This document shows positions 34,263 through 43,175 of a stretch of 64,000 nt of DNA, piece after piece. Position 1 is the stretch's first letter, and every line of letters starts with the position of its first letter. The position numbers were made by a program, and so were the translations under genes. The DNA comes from Brevibacillus sp051967035 (GTDB lineage: Bacteria > Bacillota > Bacilli > Brevibacillales > Brevibacillaceae). Below the pieces are notes generated by a model. The model ran no database searches and was not told the DNA's origin. It was given only the letters and a program-made list of their open reading frames with translations. The stretch spans positions 66,947-130,946 of the forward strand of contig NZ_JBQCKK010000012.1 of assembly GCF_051967035.1 (NCBI RefSeq), in the 5' to 3' direction.

Positions 34263-34697
34263 ATGCTTCGAAAAGTGCTGGTCGCGCTCGCATCTGCGCT
34301 CATTTTGTGCCTGGTGCTGGCCTGGTCGACCTACACGCCAGCAGGCGAGCGGGAAGAGGGTGTCTACCATTGGTCGTACGGCTCGCTGGTCGTGATTTAT
34401 CTCATCTATGCCCTCCCCGTCTATTTGCTTGGCGGGATTCCGTTTGCCTATCTGATCGAGTTCGCCGAACGCAAAACGGGGTGGAAGCATCCGCTGGCTG
34501 TGTATTTCTTTCGCTTTTTTGCTTATGCGTTGGCGGGCTACATCGTGTTGGGACTGCTTGTCCTATCGAACGAGGGCTCTTTGCGTGATGCTTTTGCGTC
34601 GTACGGGTTGCTGCTGTTGGGCGGAAGCGCGGCTCTGTTGTACGGCCATGTCCTTCTGTTCAGCTTTTGGCTCGTGAAAGGACGAAAGGATTGGTAG
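34263..34697 (+). CDS. Hypothetical four-helix membrane protein
   Basis: 144 residues from ATG 34263, after AAGGAGAGTGATCG. Four hydrophobic segments: ~5-22, ~40-66, ~80-100 and ~115-137. The second loop contains EFAERKTGWKHP. No signature I recognise. Upstream (34164-34198) AGCGG...CCGCT plus T8 may be a weak terminator of an unseen transcript; otherwise 33996-34262 holds only AT-rich sequence. Confidence 0.65.
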   Translation: MLRKVLVALASALILCLVLAWSTYTPAGEREEGVYHWSYGSLVVIYLIYALPVYLLGGIPFAYLIEFAERKTGWKHPLAVYFFRFFAYALAGYIVLGLLVLSNEGSLRDAFASYGLLLLGGSAALLYGHVLLFSFWLVKGRKDW

Positions 34698-34798
34698 TGA
34701 TCGGCATGACCATTGGCGGTAAAGACAGAAAGTTGTTGAAACTTGCAGGCTGCTGACCCGTATGTATAGACGAACAGATAAAAAAGGGGAGGCGGAAC

Positions 34799-35629
34799 AT
34801 GAACGACAACAACGTAGTAAAGATGAATCCGTTCCAAGCCGGGGGAAAGCTGCTCACGACCATTCTCGTACTTGCCGTCTTGATCTTGCTCGGGACCCAG
34901 TCGTTTACGATCATATCAGCAGGGCATAGCGGTGTCGTGCTCCAACTGGGCGCGGTTCAGCCAAAAGTTTTGCAGGAAGGCATGCACTTTAAAATTCCTT
35001 TTATCCAGACCGTCATCCCGATGGAGGTACGGGTTCAAAAATCGGAGACGAGCCAAACGTCCGCTTCGCGCGATCTGCAAACCGTCTCGACGACCATCGC
35101 GGTCAACCACCATCTGGACAGCGAAAACGTCAACAAGCTGTACCAGCAGGTGGGGCTGGAGTACAACAGCCGCATCGTCGACCCGGCGATCGCCGAAGCC
35201 CTGAAGGCCGTCACCGCGCAGTACACAGCAGAAGAATTGATCTCCAAGCGCTCCGAGGTGAGCAACAAGGTCAAGGAGGTACTGCGCCAAAAGCTGTCTA
35301 CCTACCACATTATTCTCGATGAGATCAACATTCGCGAGTTTACGTTCAGCGACGAATTCAACCGCGCGATCGAGTCGAAGCAGGTAGCGGAGCAGCAGGC
35401 GCTCAAGTCGAAGCTCGACCTGGAGCGGATCAAGATCGAAAAGGAACAGGAGATCACGCGCGCGCAGGCACAGGCCGAAGCGCTGCGTCTGCAAAAGCAG
35501 GAAGTCACGCCGGAGTTGATTCAGCTCAGACAGATCGAAGCGCAGCTGGAAGCGATCCGCAAGTGGGACGGCAAGCTGCCGAACGTCACAGGCGGCGCGA
35601 CTCCGTTTATCAATGTAGGGAACCAGTAA
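34799..35629 (+). CDS. Prohibitin/SPFH-family membrane protein
   Basis: 276 residues from ATG 34799 after GGGGAGGCGG. One N-terminal TM segment (~18-40), then the SPFH/PHB domain: IISAGHSGVVLQLGAVQPKV, GMHFKIPFIQTVIPMEVRVQ, YTAEELISKRSEVSNKVKE. A coiled coil rich in Glu/Lys/Gln follows (~195-250, LKSKLDLERIKIEKEQEITR). It should form oligomeric rings or scaffolds on the membrane, in analogy to prohibitins and HflK/C. A single-gene unit closed by a long hairpin. Confidence 0.9.
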   Translation: MNDNNVVKMNPFQAGGKLLTTILVLAVLILLGTQSFTIISAGHSGVVLQLGAVQPKVLQEGMHFKIPFIQTVIPMEVRVQKSETSQTSASRDLQTVSTTIAVNHHLDSENVNKLYQQVGLEYNSRIVDPAIAEALKAVTAQYTAEELISKRSEVSNKVKEVLRQKLSTYHIILDEINIREFTFSDEFNRAIESKQVAEQQALKSKLDLERIKIEKEQEITRAQAQAEALRLQKQEVTPELIQLRQIEAQLEAIRKWDGKLPNVTGGATPFINVGNQ

Positions 35630-35638
35630 CGACAAAAG

Positions 35639-35684
35639 CGAAGACCATCCGGGCCACGAATGAGCCGGATGGTCTTCGTTTTTG
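35639..35684. terminator. Terminator shared by the prohibitin and VOC genes
   Basis: CGAAGACCATCCGG pairs with CCGGATGGTCTTCG, with TTTTT on the plus side. Confidence 0.88.
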
Positions 35685-35686
35685 GT

Positions 35687-36076
35687 TTAGCGCGTGCTCT
35701 CGAACAGCTCCAGCCATTCGCCGTCCGGCCCGCGGAAAAACATGTAGCGGGAGCCGTTCGGCAGCGTCGTGATCGCTTCGTCGATGAAGGACACGCCAAG
35801 CTGCTTCAGTCGCTCGATCTCGGCTTCGAGGTGATCCACGGCAAACGCCAGATGGTGCACCTTGCCTTCCTCCGGCAGCGCGTCGTTGTAGCCGTGAATT
35901 AGCTCCAGCTCCGTCTCTGTGCTGCCCGGAAACCCGAGAAAAGCGAGCGTAATAATCTGATTGGAATGCACGAGCGTCCCTTTCAGCTCCATGCCGATCA
36001 CGTTTGTGTAAAAGGCGATGGACGCCTCCAAATCTTTGACCATCAGCCCGACGTGCTCGATTTTTTTGATTGCCAT
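35687..36076 (-). CDS. VOC-family protein with a full glyoxalase-type metal site
   Basis: 129 residues from ATG at 36076 (minus), with AAGGAAGAAACCGCGC upstream. Glyoxalase I-like repeats: IEHVGLMVKDLEASIAFYTN, ELELIHGYND, KVHHLAFAVDHLEAEI, GPDGEWLELFES. His8, Glu58, His74 (or 75) and Glu123 make up the four-ligand H/E/H/E set, so it may be a true metal-dependent enzyme (lactoylglutathione- or bacillithiol-type lyase, or methylmalonyl-CoA epimerase-like). No neighbours clarify the substrate. Confidence 0.82.
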   Translation of the reverse strand: MAIKKIEHVGLMVKDLEASIAFYTNVIGMELKGTLVHSNQIITLAFLGFPGSTETELELIHGYNDALPEEGKVHHLAFAVDHLEAEIERLKQLGVSFIDEAITTLPNGSRYMFFRGPDGEWLELFESTR

Positions 36077-36257
36077 GCGCGGTTTCTTCCTTTCCCTGAC
36101 AAGCTCGTTTTCCTTTCATTGTAGAAGATTTGCTGCGAAAAGTCTGCCCGTCGGGTGCTGCATGCGGCGCTGGATTCCTCCCATTGCCTGCGCTGATGGC
36201 GTCCATCGAATGATTCGATTGGAACAGAGTGACGGAACCTGATACGGTGAAGGGAAA

Positions 36258-36455
36258 GAACAGGAGGTGGCTGTATGGAGCAGCCTGAACCGCTCGGTGG
36301 TTGCCGTCATGTCCGCGATGCCGCCCGCCGCTTACGCGCATGCCTGTGTATGGGCCGATGGCACGACGGTCAGTCTCCGATGGCTGATGGAGGATTACGT
36401 CGCGCATATGGAGCACCATCTCGGGCAGCTGTCCAGACAACTTGGCCAGGACTAG
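36258..36455 (+). pseudogene. C-terminal remnant of a DinB-family protein
   Basis: The frame WSSLNRSVVAVMSAMPP...VSLRWLMEDYVAHMEHHLGQL matches the end of DinB/DfsB four-helix proteins, including the metal-ligand HMEHH motif. The upstream two thirds of such a protein (another ~100 residues) are not found in any frame before 36258. An AGGAGGT plus ATG at 36275 points to a different frame. I therefore call it a decayed fragment rather than a 60-residue gene. Confidence 0.55.
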
Positions 36456-37273
36456 ACGATAGACTTCGATTCCGTTTGGGGAAGCCCGGCGAGAACAGAA
36501 GTGACGATGTGCACCGAGTCAAATTCGCCCTCGGATGCGGCGATGATCGGCGAGGGCTTGGCGAAAAGCAGCCCGTTGATTTCCGCCACAGTCAGCCCTT
36601 GCCCGTGCAAGCGCAAGATTTCCCCTTGCAGCTGGAGCAAATCGTCCAGCTTGCGCATAAGCAAATCTTTGCCTTTTGCCATATAGCCGGCATGAGCGCA
36701 ATACATCGCTTGAAAATCGCGGGTGAGGACGCGGCGAATCGATTCGATCAGCAGCGGGATGGATTCGTCGCGCAAAATAACTTTTGTCTTCGTTCCGAGA
36801 AACAGGTCGCCGGCAAACAGGCGGCCTGTTTGCTTGTCGAACAGGGCGACGTGGTCGTGCGCATGCCCCGGCGTATGGATGACCTCCCAGTCGACAGTGC
36901 GGGAGTGAAAAGCTTCAGCGAGCGGCCGGGCGGCAAAAGGCTCGCGCATTCCCCAGACAAGCTGGCGGTACAGCGGATAGTCGGCGGGCCTGGAGCATAG
37001 CTCCACGCCTTTTTCGTGGATGTAGACCGGGACGTTTTGACTGCGGACAAGCCACGCTGCGTTTCCGCTATGATCCTCGTGGCTGTGCGTCAGGACGACG
37101 GCGTCGAAGGAAACCGCTGAAAAGCGGGCGATCAGGTCGGCGGCAAGCGATTGCGGCCCGGTATCGACCATCATCCCGTCTGTGACATACACATGGATTC
37201 CCCACTCGCGGCCTGCTCTCTTCACAACCCCTTCCAGGCATAGGACATCTTCATGCTGATGGACTTCTATCAC
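36452..37273 (-). CDS. MBL-fold metallo-hydrolase
   Basis: 273 residues from GTG at 37273 (minus), five bases after GGAGGTG; the frame extends to 37327 without a site. The metallo-beta-lactamase signature THSHEDHSGN gives the first ligand set. GHAHDHVALF, LFAGDLF and CAHAGYM provide the later His/Asp/His ligands for a dinuclear metal site. The long C-terminal helical part (LLMRKLDDLLQLQGEIL) resembles YflN/LACTB2-like hydrolases. The substrate is unknown (thioester or lactone types are common). Confidence 0.88.
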   Translation of the reverse strand: MIEVHQHEDVLCLEGVVKRAGREWGIHVYVTDGMMVDTGPQSLAADLIARFSAVSFDAVVLTHSHEDHSGNAAWLVRSQNVPVYIHEKGVELCSRPADYPLYRQLVWGMREPFAARPLAEAFHSRTVDWEVIHTPGHAHDHVALFDKQTGRLFAGDLFLGTKTKVILRDESIPLLIESIRRVLTRDFQAMYCAHAGYMAKGKDLLMRKLDDLLQLQGEILRLHGQGLTVAEINGLLFAKPSPIIAASEGEFDSVHIVTSVLAGLPQTESKSIV

Positions 37274-37435
37274 AGGAACACCTCCATTTTCTCCCTGCCG
37301 AAACTCGTACTGCCCACATAGGAACACATGCTCATTATACTATTGAATGATTATTCAGTCATTTCTCAATTTCTTTTCCTCGCCCGTCGATCGTGTATGA
37401 TGGTTAAAGAATGGATACGGACAAGAGGTGAAAAG

Positions 37436-39949
37436 ATGAAGGCAATGCCTATTGATGCGGTGCTGCCGGAGTTGATGGGAGCGCTTGCGGCAAGCAACAG
37501 CGCCGTTCTGGTCGCCGCTCCGGGAGCAGGGAAAACGACCAGGGTGCCGCTCGTTTTTCTCGACCAGGACTGGCTCCAGGAAAAGCGCATTCTCATGCTG
37601 GAGCCGCGGCGACTGGCAGCGCGAGCGGCGGCAGGCTACATGGCGCGGCAGTTGGGAGAGCAAGTGGGAGAGACGGTCGGATACCGGGTCAAGCACGATA
37701 CGCGAGTCGGCCCGCGGACGCGAATCGAAGTCATCACCGAAGGAATCTTGACGCGGATGCTCCAGGACGATCCGGGGCTTGCGGGCGTCGGCCTGCTCAT
37801 TTTCGACGAGTTTCACGAGCGGAGCCTGCATGCGGATTTGGGGCTGGCACTAAGTCTGCAGGCGCAAGGCTTGTTTCGCGAAGACCTGCGGATTTTGGTC
37901 ATGTCCGCCACGCTGGCGGCGGAGCCTGTTGCCCGCCTGCTGGGGGGTGCTCCCGTCATCGTCAGCGAAGGCAGAGCATTTCCCGTCGAGACGCGTTTTT
38001 TACCAAAGCCGTGGACGGGCGCGGTCGAGGAGGCAGTCACCCGCACCGTCCTGTCGGCATTGGCGGAGGAGGCAGGGGATGTACTGGTGTTTTTGCCGGG
38101 CGCCAAGGAAATTCGCACCACGCAAGCCTTGCTGGCGAAGAGCGCTCTTTCTGCCAACGTGCGCGTCTATCCGTTGTACGGGGCGCTTGCACAGCACGAG
38201 CAGGATGCGGCGATTCAGCCGGGCAAAGCAGGCGAGCGAAAAGTGGTACTCGCCACTTCGATTGCGGAAACAAGCTTGACGGTCGAGGGCGTGCGCATCG
38301 TGGTGGACAGCGGGTGGAAAAGGCGGCCGCGCTTTTCTGCGCGCACCGGGATGACGAGGCTGGAGACGGTGCGGGTATCGCGGGCCGCAGCTGACCAGCG
38401 CAGGGGGAGAGCAGGCAGGCTGGACACCGGTGTTTGCTATCGGCTGTGGACGGAGCAGGAAGACCGGATGCTCACGGCGCACGAGCCGCCGGAAATCATG
38501 GAGGCAGACCTCGCCCCGCTCGCCCTGGAGCTGGCAGCCTGGGGCGTAGCAGACGTACAGGAGTTGCACTGGCTCGATAGGCCGCCAGAAGCGTCTCTGG
38601 CCCAGGCGCAGGAGCTGCTCCAGCAGCTGGGGGCGCTGGACGGGCACAGGCAGATTACGGCGCATGGCCGGGTCCTGGCCGGGATGGGCCTGCATCCAAG
38701 GCTTGGGCACATGATTCAAAAAGCGGGCAAGCTTGGGCTTGGCGAGCTGGCGTGCGAGCTGGCCGTTCTGCTGGAGGAACGCGATATCGCCAGGGGACGA
38801 GCGGCTTTTGCCGATGCGGATATCGTGTCGCGGGTGGAGCTGTTGCGGCTCGTCGCCGGAACGAAAGGAGCCGCGCGCGCTGCCGGGGACGGACAGGCGG
38901 ATGAAGCGCTGTGCAAACGACTGTGGAGCGAAGCCGCGCAGCTCAAACGGCAGTGGGGAGGCTCCGGGACGGCCCAAACGGCCGAGGACGTCAGGCAGAC
39001 GGGCAGGCTCCTCGCTTTTGCCTACCCCGACCGGATCGCCCAGCGCAGGGAAGATGGCCGTTACTTGCTGCAAAATGGTCGCGGCGCGACGTTTGCCGCT
39101 GCACAACCGCTGGCGTTTGCGCCCTATGTGGTCGCTCCGCTTTTGGACGATCAGGGGGCGGACAGCCGGATCATGCTGGCGGCAGCGGTGGAGGAAAGCG
39201 ACCTGTATCGCGACTGGTCCGGGCAAATCACGGAGGAGACGACTGTCTGGTGGGATCGTTCCATTCAGGCCGTACGCGCGCGCACGCGCAAAAAGCTGGG
39301 AGCTTTCGTCATGCGGGAGGGGGCAGCAGAAGCAGACCCGGACGCGGTGCTTTCGGCGCTGCTTGCGGGCATCCGGACGGAGGGGCTGGAGCTGTTGCCC
39401 TGGAACCGTCACGCCCGTCAACTGCGGGAGCGGATGCAGTTCATGAGCGGCCTTTTCCCGGGATGGCCGCGGGCGGATGACGAAGCCTTGCTCGATACGC
39501 TGGAGGAATGGCTCGCGCCGCATGTGTACGGCATGCGCAAAAAAGACGAGCTGCACCAGCTGTCCATGTCGACCGTGCTGGAAGGGATGCTCAACTGGGA
39601 AGAGCGGCAGCAGTTGGATGAGTATGCACCTACGCACATCACCGTTCCCAGTGGCTCGAAAATCCCGATCGATTACAGCGATCCCGCTGCGCCATGTTTG
39701 TTTGTCCGGCTACAGGAGCTGTTCGGCTGGCAGGATACGCCGCGTATCGGTCGGGGCAGGGTGCCGCTGACGCTGCACCTGCTCTCTCCGGCGCAGCGTC
39801 CGGTACAGGTGACGCGAGACTTGGCCAGCTTTTGGCAGCACGCGTACTTCGAAGTAAAAAAAGACTTGAAAGGCCGCTACCCGAAGCATTACTGGCCGGA
39901 CGATCCGCTCGCCGCCATTCCGACGAACCGGGTGCGCCCAAAGAAATAG
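37436..39949 (+). CDS. hrpB: ATP-dependent helicase HrpB
   Basis: 837 residues from ATG 37436 after AAGAGGTG; the frame runs further upstream without a site. DExH helicase core: Walker A APGAGKTT, DEFH box in IFDEFHERS, MSATLA, and the RecA2 motifs SIAETSLTVEGV and DQRRGRAGR. The C-terminal HrpB-specific region ends with PVQVTRDLASFWQHAYFEVK, SxxWPDDP and RVRPKK. The length fits the family (~820-840). It is a putative RNA helicase of unknown substrate, dispensable in species studied. Confidence 0.95.
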   Translation: MKAMPIDAVLPELMGALAASNSAVLVAAPGAGKTTRVPLVFLDQDWLQEKRILMLEPRRLAARAAAGYMARQLGEQVGETVGYRVKHDTRVGPRTRIEVITEGILTRMLQDDPGLAGVGLLIFDEFHERSLHADLGLALSLQAQGLFREDLRILVMSATLAAEPVARLLGGAPVIVSEGRAFPVETRFLPKPWTGAVEEAVTRTVLSALAEEAGDVLVFLPGAKEIRTTQALLAKSALSANVRVYPLYGALAQHEQDAAIQPGKAGERKVVLATSIAETSLTVEGVRIVVDSGWKRRPRFSARTGMTRLETVRVSRAAADQRRGRAGRLDTGVCYRLWTEQEDRMLTAHEPPEIMEADLAPLALELAAWGVADVQELHWLDRPPEASLAQAQELLQQLGALDGHRQITAHGRVLAGMGLHPRLGHMIQKAGKLGLGELACELAVLLEERDIARGRAAFADADIVSRVELLRLVAGTKGAARAAGDGQADEALCKRLWSEAAQLKRQWGGSGTAQTAEDVRQTGRLLAFAYPDRIAQRREDGRYLLQNGRGATFAAAQPLAFAPYVVAPLLDDQGADSRIMLAAAVEESDLYRDWSGQITEETTVWWDRSIQAVRARTRKKLGAFVMREGAAEADPDAVLSALLAGIRTEGLELLPWNRHARQLRERMQFMSGLFPGWPRADDEALLDTLEEWLAPHVYGMRKKDELHQLSMSTVLEGMLNWEERQQLDEYAPTHITVPSGSKIPIDYSDPAAPCLFVRLQELFGWQDTPRIGRGRVPLTLHLLSPAQRPVQVTRDLASFWQHAYFEVKKDLKGRYPKHYWPDDPLAAIPTNRVRPKK

Positions 39950-40146
39950 TACATGGGGGCTTGCAGGTATGCCGCTTTTATAGAGATCGAACCAGAAAAA
40001 GCCGAGGTGCACAGCCAGGCTCAGGGCGATATTTCCCAACTTCCTAGTACCATGTGCGCAAGTCGGCTTCCCACTGAAACTTTCGCGCGGCATGCCTCCG
40101 TCAGGAAGATACCGCGATTCACGTACTACCCTCTCTATTTTCCTTG

Positions 40147-40178
40147 GGGCTGCCTCTTTGTCGGGCAGTCCTTTTTTT
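40147..40178 (+). terminator. Intrinsic terminator downstream of hrpB
   Basis: GGGCTGCC pairs with GGGCAGTCC and is followed by seven T. The 200 bases between hrpB and this hairpin show no gene. Confidence 0.7.
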
Positions 40179-40220
40179 GTACAGGATGGCTGGCGTCAAT
40201 GGCTCGGCGCTCCAGGCTTT

Positions 40221-40880
40221 CTAGCGGTTCGGGCTGTTTCCCCATCTGTCCCGATAGATCAGCTGTTGCAGGTCCTCCCGCTTTGCCCATTGGTGCAGCT
40301 CCAAAAGCGGCCGCTCCGGGTAATGATCGGTATAGCCGATGGACAAAAGCGCGACCGGATCAATGTGCGGCGGGATGTGCAAAATGCGGCGCACGTCGGC
40401 CTTCTTGTAAAAGCTGACCCAGCCCATCGCCAAATCTTCCGCGTAGGCGGCGAGCCACATGTTTTGAATGGCACAGCTGACCGACATGATGTCCGTCTCG
40501 GGAATCGAATTGCGCCCGAGCACGTGATCGCCGCCCCGCGTCGGGTCGCAGGTGACGCAGATCGTGAGCGGAGCTTCCTTGATGCCCTGGATTTTCAGCG
40601 CGAGAAAGGCGGTTTCGCGCTCCGTCCCTTCGTAGTGGATGGCGAGCGCGCGCCGTTCCTTGTCCGCACAGTCTGCCAGCTCCTGCTTGGTCAGCTCGTC
40701 CTCTACGAGAATAAAATTCCACGGCTGCATGAATCCGACGGAAGGGGCGTGATGGGCAGCGGCCAAAATCATGGCGATTTTTTCCGGCGGGATCGGATCC
40801 GGGCGAAACGTCCGTATATCGCGCCGATTGCTGATTGCCTTGTACAGACCGGTTTTTTCTTCCGGGGTCAAACGCTTCAT
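40221..40880 (-). CDS. bluB: 5,6-dimethylbenzimidazole synthase BluB
   Basis: 219 residues from ATG at 40880 (minus), eight bases after GGGAGG. It is nitroreductase-fold with BluB-specific motifs: SNRRDIRTFRPDPIP, AAHHAPSVGFMQPWNFI, RGGDHVLGRNSIPETD and MGWVSFYK. BluB cleaves reduced FMN with oxygen to make the lower ligand of cobalamin. No other cobalamin gene and no B12 riboswitch is visible here, so it stands alone; a related flavin nitroreductase is the alternative, but the SVGFMQPW motif favours BluB. Confidence 0.85.
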   Translation of the reverse strand: MKRLTPEEKTGLYKAISNRRDIRTFRPDPIPPEKIAMILAAAHHAPSVGFMQPWNFILVEDELTKQELADCADKERRALAIHYEGTERETAFLALKIQGIKEAPLTICVTCDPTRGGDHVLGRNSIPETDIMSVSCAIQNMWLAAYAEDLAMGWVSFYKKADVRRILHIPPHIDPVALLSIGYTDHYPERPLLELHQWAKREDLQQLIYRDRWGNSPNR

Positions 40881-40936
40881 GAACAAAACCTCCCTGTTCG
40901 CTTCGGCTTTCTCTCATTTTACTGATCCGCACGATC

Positions 40937-40968
40937 ATGTCCAGACATTTGCCTGACATATTCATGTC
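40937..40968. promoter_or_regulatory. Cluster of four GACAT/ATGTC half-sites between bluB and the response regulator
   Basis: ATGTC (40937), GACAT (40944), GACAT (40955) and ATGTC (40964) give two inverted repeats, and the two GACAT copies are 11 bp apart, the spacing used by OmpR/PhoB-type regulators. A promoter-like CTGACA-N16-TATAGG (around 40953-40980) overlaps them. Likely autoregulation of the two-component genes; bluB could share it. Confidence 0.5.
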
Positions 40969-41018
40969 CTAGGCTATAGGGGGAAGTCCTGTCCGTTTTC
41001 GAGGGGAGAGAAACTGGA

Positions 41019-41702
41019 ATGACCAACATCTTGATCGTGGAAGACGAGTTGCCCATCTCTCGGGTGTTGAAAGCGTACCTGGAAAAGCATCAGTTCCGCG
41101 TCGAACAGGCGTTTAACGGGGACGAGGCCCAGCGCAAGTTCGATGCGTTCAATCCCGCGCTGGTGCTGCTCGACGTCATGCTGCCTGGCCGGAGCGGGTG
41201 GAGTCTTTTAGAATACATACGGTCTAAAAGCTCCTGCCCCGTCATCATGCTGACGGCGCTGGGGCACATCGACAACAAGCTGGCCGGATTGAATCAGGGA
41301 GCGGATGATTATATTACCAAGCCGTTTATCGCCGATGAAGTCGTGGCCCGTGTCAAGGCGGTGCTGCGCCGTCCCAAGCAGATTATCGAGGGAGATCATG
41401 TCAAGCAGTTCGGCAGCCTGAAAATCGACTTCAAGGCGTATACAGTCACGCTGCATGGCATTGAGCTGGCGTTTACGCCAAAAGATTTGTCGCTGTTTCT
41501 GTTTCTTGCCCAGTACAAAAACCAGACGTTCACCCGCGAGCAGCTGATCGAGCAAGTGTGGGGCATGGATTACGAGGGCAGCGACCGCGCCGTGGACCTG
41601 GCGATCAAGCGCATTCGCCGCTCTCTGGAAAACTGGCCCGCGTCCGAAGGGGAAATCCGCACGTACCGTGGCTTGGGTTACAAGCTCTGCGTCTATGAGT
41701 GA
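41019..41702 (+). CDS. OmpR-family response regulator
   Basis: 227 residues from ATG 41019 after GAGGGGAGAG. The receiver domain has the acidic pair ED (residues 8-9), phospho-acceptor Asp52 in LVLLDVMLP, the conserved TA at 'MLTAL' and Lys in ITKPF. The C-terminal winged helix is of the OmpR type (FTPKDLSLFLFLAQYKNQTF, TREQLIEQVWG, AIKRIRRSLE, YRGLGYKL). The stop overlaps the kinase start, so the pair is co-translated. The efflux genes downstream are the likely targets. Confidence 0.95.
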   Translation: MTNILIVEDELPISRVLKAYLEKHQFRVEQAFNGDEAQRKFDAFNPALVLLDVMLPGRSGWSLLEYIRSKSSCPVIMLTALGHIDNKLAGLNQGADDYITKPFIADEVVARVKAVLRRPKQIIEGDHVKQFGSLKIDFKAYTVTLHGIELAFTPKDLSLFLFLAQYKNQTFTREQLIEQVWGMDYEGSDRAVDLAIKRIRRSLENWPASEGEIRTYRGLGYKLCVYE

Positions 41703-43101
41703 GAAAAAGCGCATCTCCCTGTTTCGCTATTGGACGACCCGCTACGTCATCACGCTCTGCATCGGCCTGTTGGTCATCGGCATCGCGTCCAGCTACTGGA
41801 TCAACTACAGCGAAAAGCAGAGGCGGCTGGACTTCATGCGGCTGATGGCGGCGGAAGTCTCGGACCGGGTGGTCGATGCCAACGGGCAAGTCATCCTGGC
41901 ACCTTTTCTGTTCCGTCTGCTCGACAGCCGCCAGGAGTCGCTGCGCGTCAATTACAAGCCGTTCATGGTCATTTTGGATGCCGAGCATCGCCCGGTGTTT
42001 GGCGGACCAGGGCCGTTCAGCACCGAGCTGAGACGGATGGCCCGCGACCTGGTGGAAGCGGATGAGCGCATGACGCAGGTAGAGCTGGGGCGTGGAGAAA
42101 AGCTCTTGTTCGTGAAAAAAAGCATCCAGGTCAACCAGCAGACGGCGGGCTGGGTCATGCTGTTTACGCCCATGCGCGATTTGACGCGCAGCACGACGGA
42201 GTTTCAGCTGCTGTTCATCATGCTGCTCAGCCTGGGGCTGCTCGGCTGGCTGGTCATCTACCTGTTGACGAAAAAGCTGGCGACGCCGATCAAGGACGTG
42301 GCAGAGGCGGCCAAACAGATCGTCATGGGGAATTACGACATTCACCTGGAAAAAGACAGACGCGAGGATGAGATTTACGAGTTGATCCACTCGTTCAAGG
42401 AAATGGCGGATCGGCTGCGGCAGCTGGAGTTGATGCGAACCGAGCTGTTGGCCGGAGTGACGCATGAGCTGAAAACGCCTGTCACGTCCATCAGCGGGCT
42501 GGTGCAGGCAGTCAAGGATGACATCGTCGGCGGCGAAGAGGCCAAGGAGTTTTTGGAGATTTGTTCGAAGGAAACGGCCCGCCTGCAAAAAATGGTCGAG
42601 GATTTGCTCGACTTCAATTCTTTTGCCGTAGGCGATATCCGCATTCGCCGCGAACAGCAAAACATGTACGAGCTGGTGCAGGAAATTACCCATCAGTGGC
42701 AAATCGTGCAGGAGGCGGAGCAGATTGAGTTGTCGATCGTCAGGCCGGAGGAGCCGATCATCGCCAGCACCGATCCGCTGCGCGTGCAGCAAATCTTGTA
42801 CAACCTCTTGAACAACGCCGCGCAGGCGATGGATTCGGCCGGAAAGATCGTCGTGACGCTGTCGCGGACAGGCGATGAGATTCGCATTGATGTCAAGGAT
42901 ACAGGCACGGGCATCCCGGAGGAGGAGCAGGTGCTTATTTTCGAGCGCTTTTACCGGGGAGCGGACAAGAAGCATACCGTCCGCGGTCTCGGGCTTGGCT
43001 TGTCGTTTAGCAAAATGATCGCGCAGGCGCTGGGGGGCAAGCTGCTGCTTACCGAAAGCAGCCGGGCAGGAAGTACGTTCACGCTGCTGTTGCGTGACTA
43101 G
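41695..43101 (+). CDS. Sensor histidine kinase
   Basis: 468 residues from ATG 41695, overlapping the regulator gene by 8 bases. TM1 (~15-33), an extracytoplasmic sensor of ~120 residues (~35-155), TM2 (~170-190), a HAMP domain (TKKLATPIKDVAEAAKQIVM), HisKA with GVTHELKTPVTS, then HATPase with N box LLNNAAQAM, G1 DTGTGIPEEE and G2 GLGLGLSFSK. A sensor loop of this size can detect a ligand directly. The genes downstream suggest it monitors envelope stress or an antimicrobial compound. Confidence 0.95.
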   Translation: MSEKKRISLFRYWTTRYVITLCIGLLVIGIASSYWINYSEKQRRLDFMRLMAAEVSDRVVDANGQVILAPFLFRLLDSRQESLRVNYKPFMVILDAEHRPVFGGPGPFSTELRRMARDLVEADERMTQVELGRGEKLLFVKKSIQVNQQTAGWVMLFTPMRDLTRSTTEFQLLFIMLLSLGLLGWLVIYLLTKKLATPIKDVAEAAKQIVMGNYDIHLEKDRREDEIYELIHSFKEMADRLRQLELMRTELLAGVTHELKTPVTSISGLVQAVKDDIVGGEEAKEFLEICSKETARLQKMVEDLLDFNSFAVGDIRIRREQQNMYELVQEITHQWQIVQEAEQIELSIVRPEEPIIASTDPLRVQQILYNLLNNAAQAMDSAGKIVVTLSRTGDEIRIDVKDTGTGIPEEEQVLIFERFYRGADKKHTVRGLGLGLSFSKMIAQALGGKLLLTESSRAGSTFTLLLRD

Positions 43102-43118
43102 CCTTTTCGTTTTACGCA

Positions 43119-43151
43119 ATCGACCATGCCGATCGGCTGGTCGATTTTTTT
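43119..43151 (+). terminator. Terminator between the two-component and efflux genes
   Basis: ATCGACCA and TGGTCGAT stem followed by seven T; it separates the two transcription units. Confidence 0.85.
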
Positions 43152-43175
43152 GTCTGTTGCGAAGACCAGAAGCGA

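Noticed and set aside
36275..37000. 241-codon plus-strand frame from an ATG with a good ribosome site
   Set aside because: It runs antisense through the MBL hydrolase gene and shows no domain; the DinB signature is in another frame.
38000..39637. 545-codon minus-strand frame
   Set aside because: Antisense to hrpB; no signatures.
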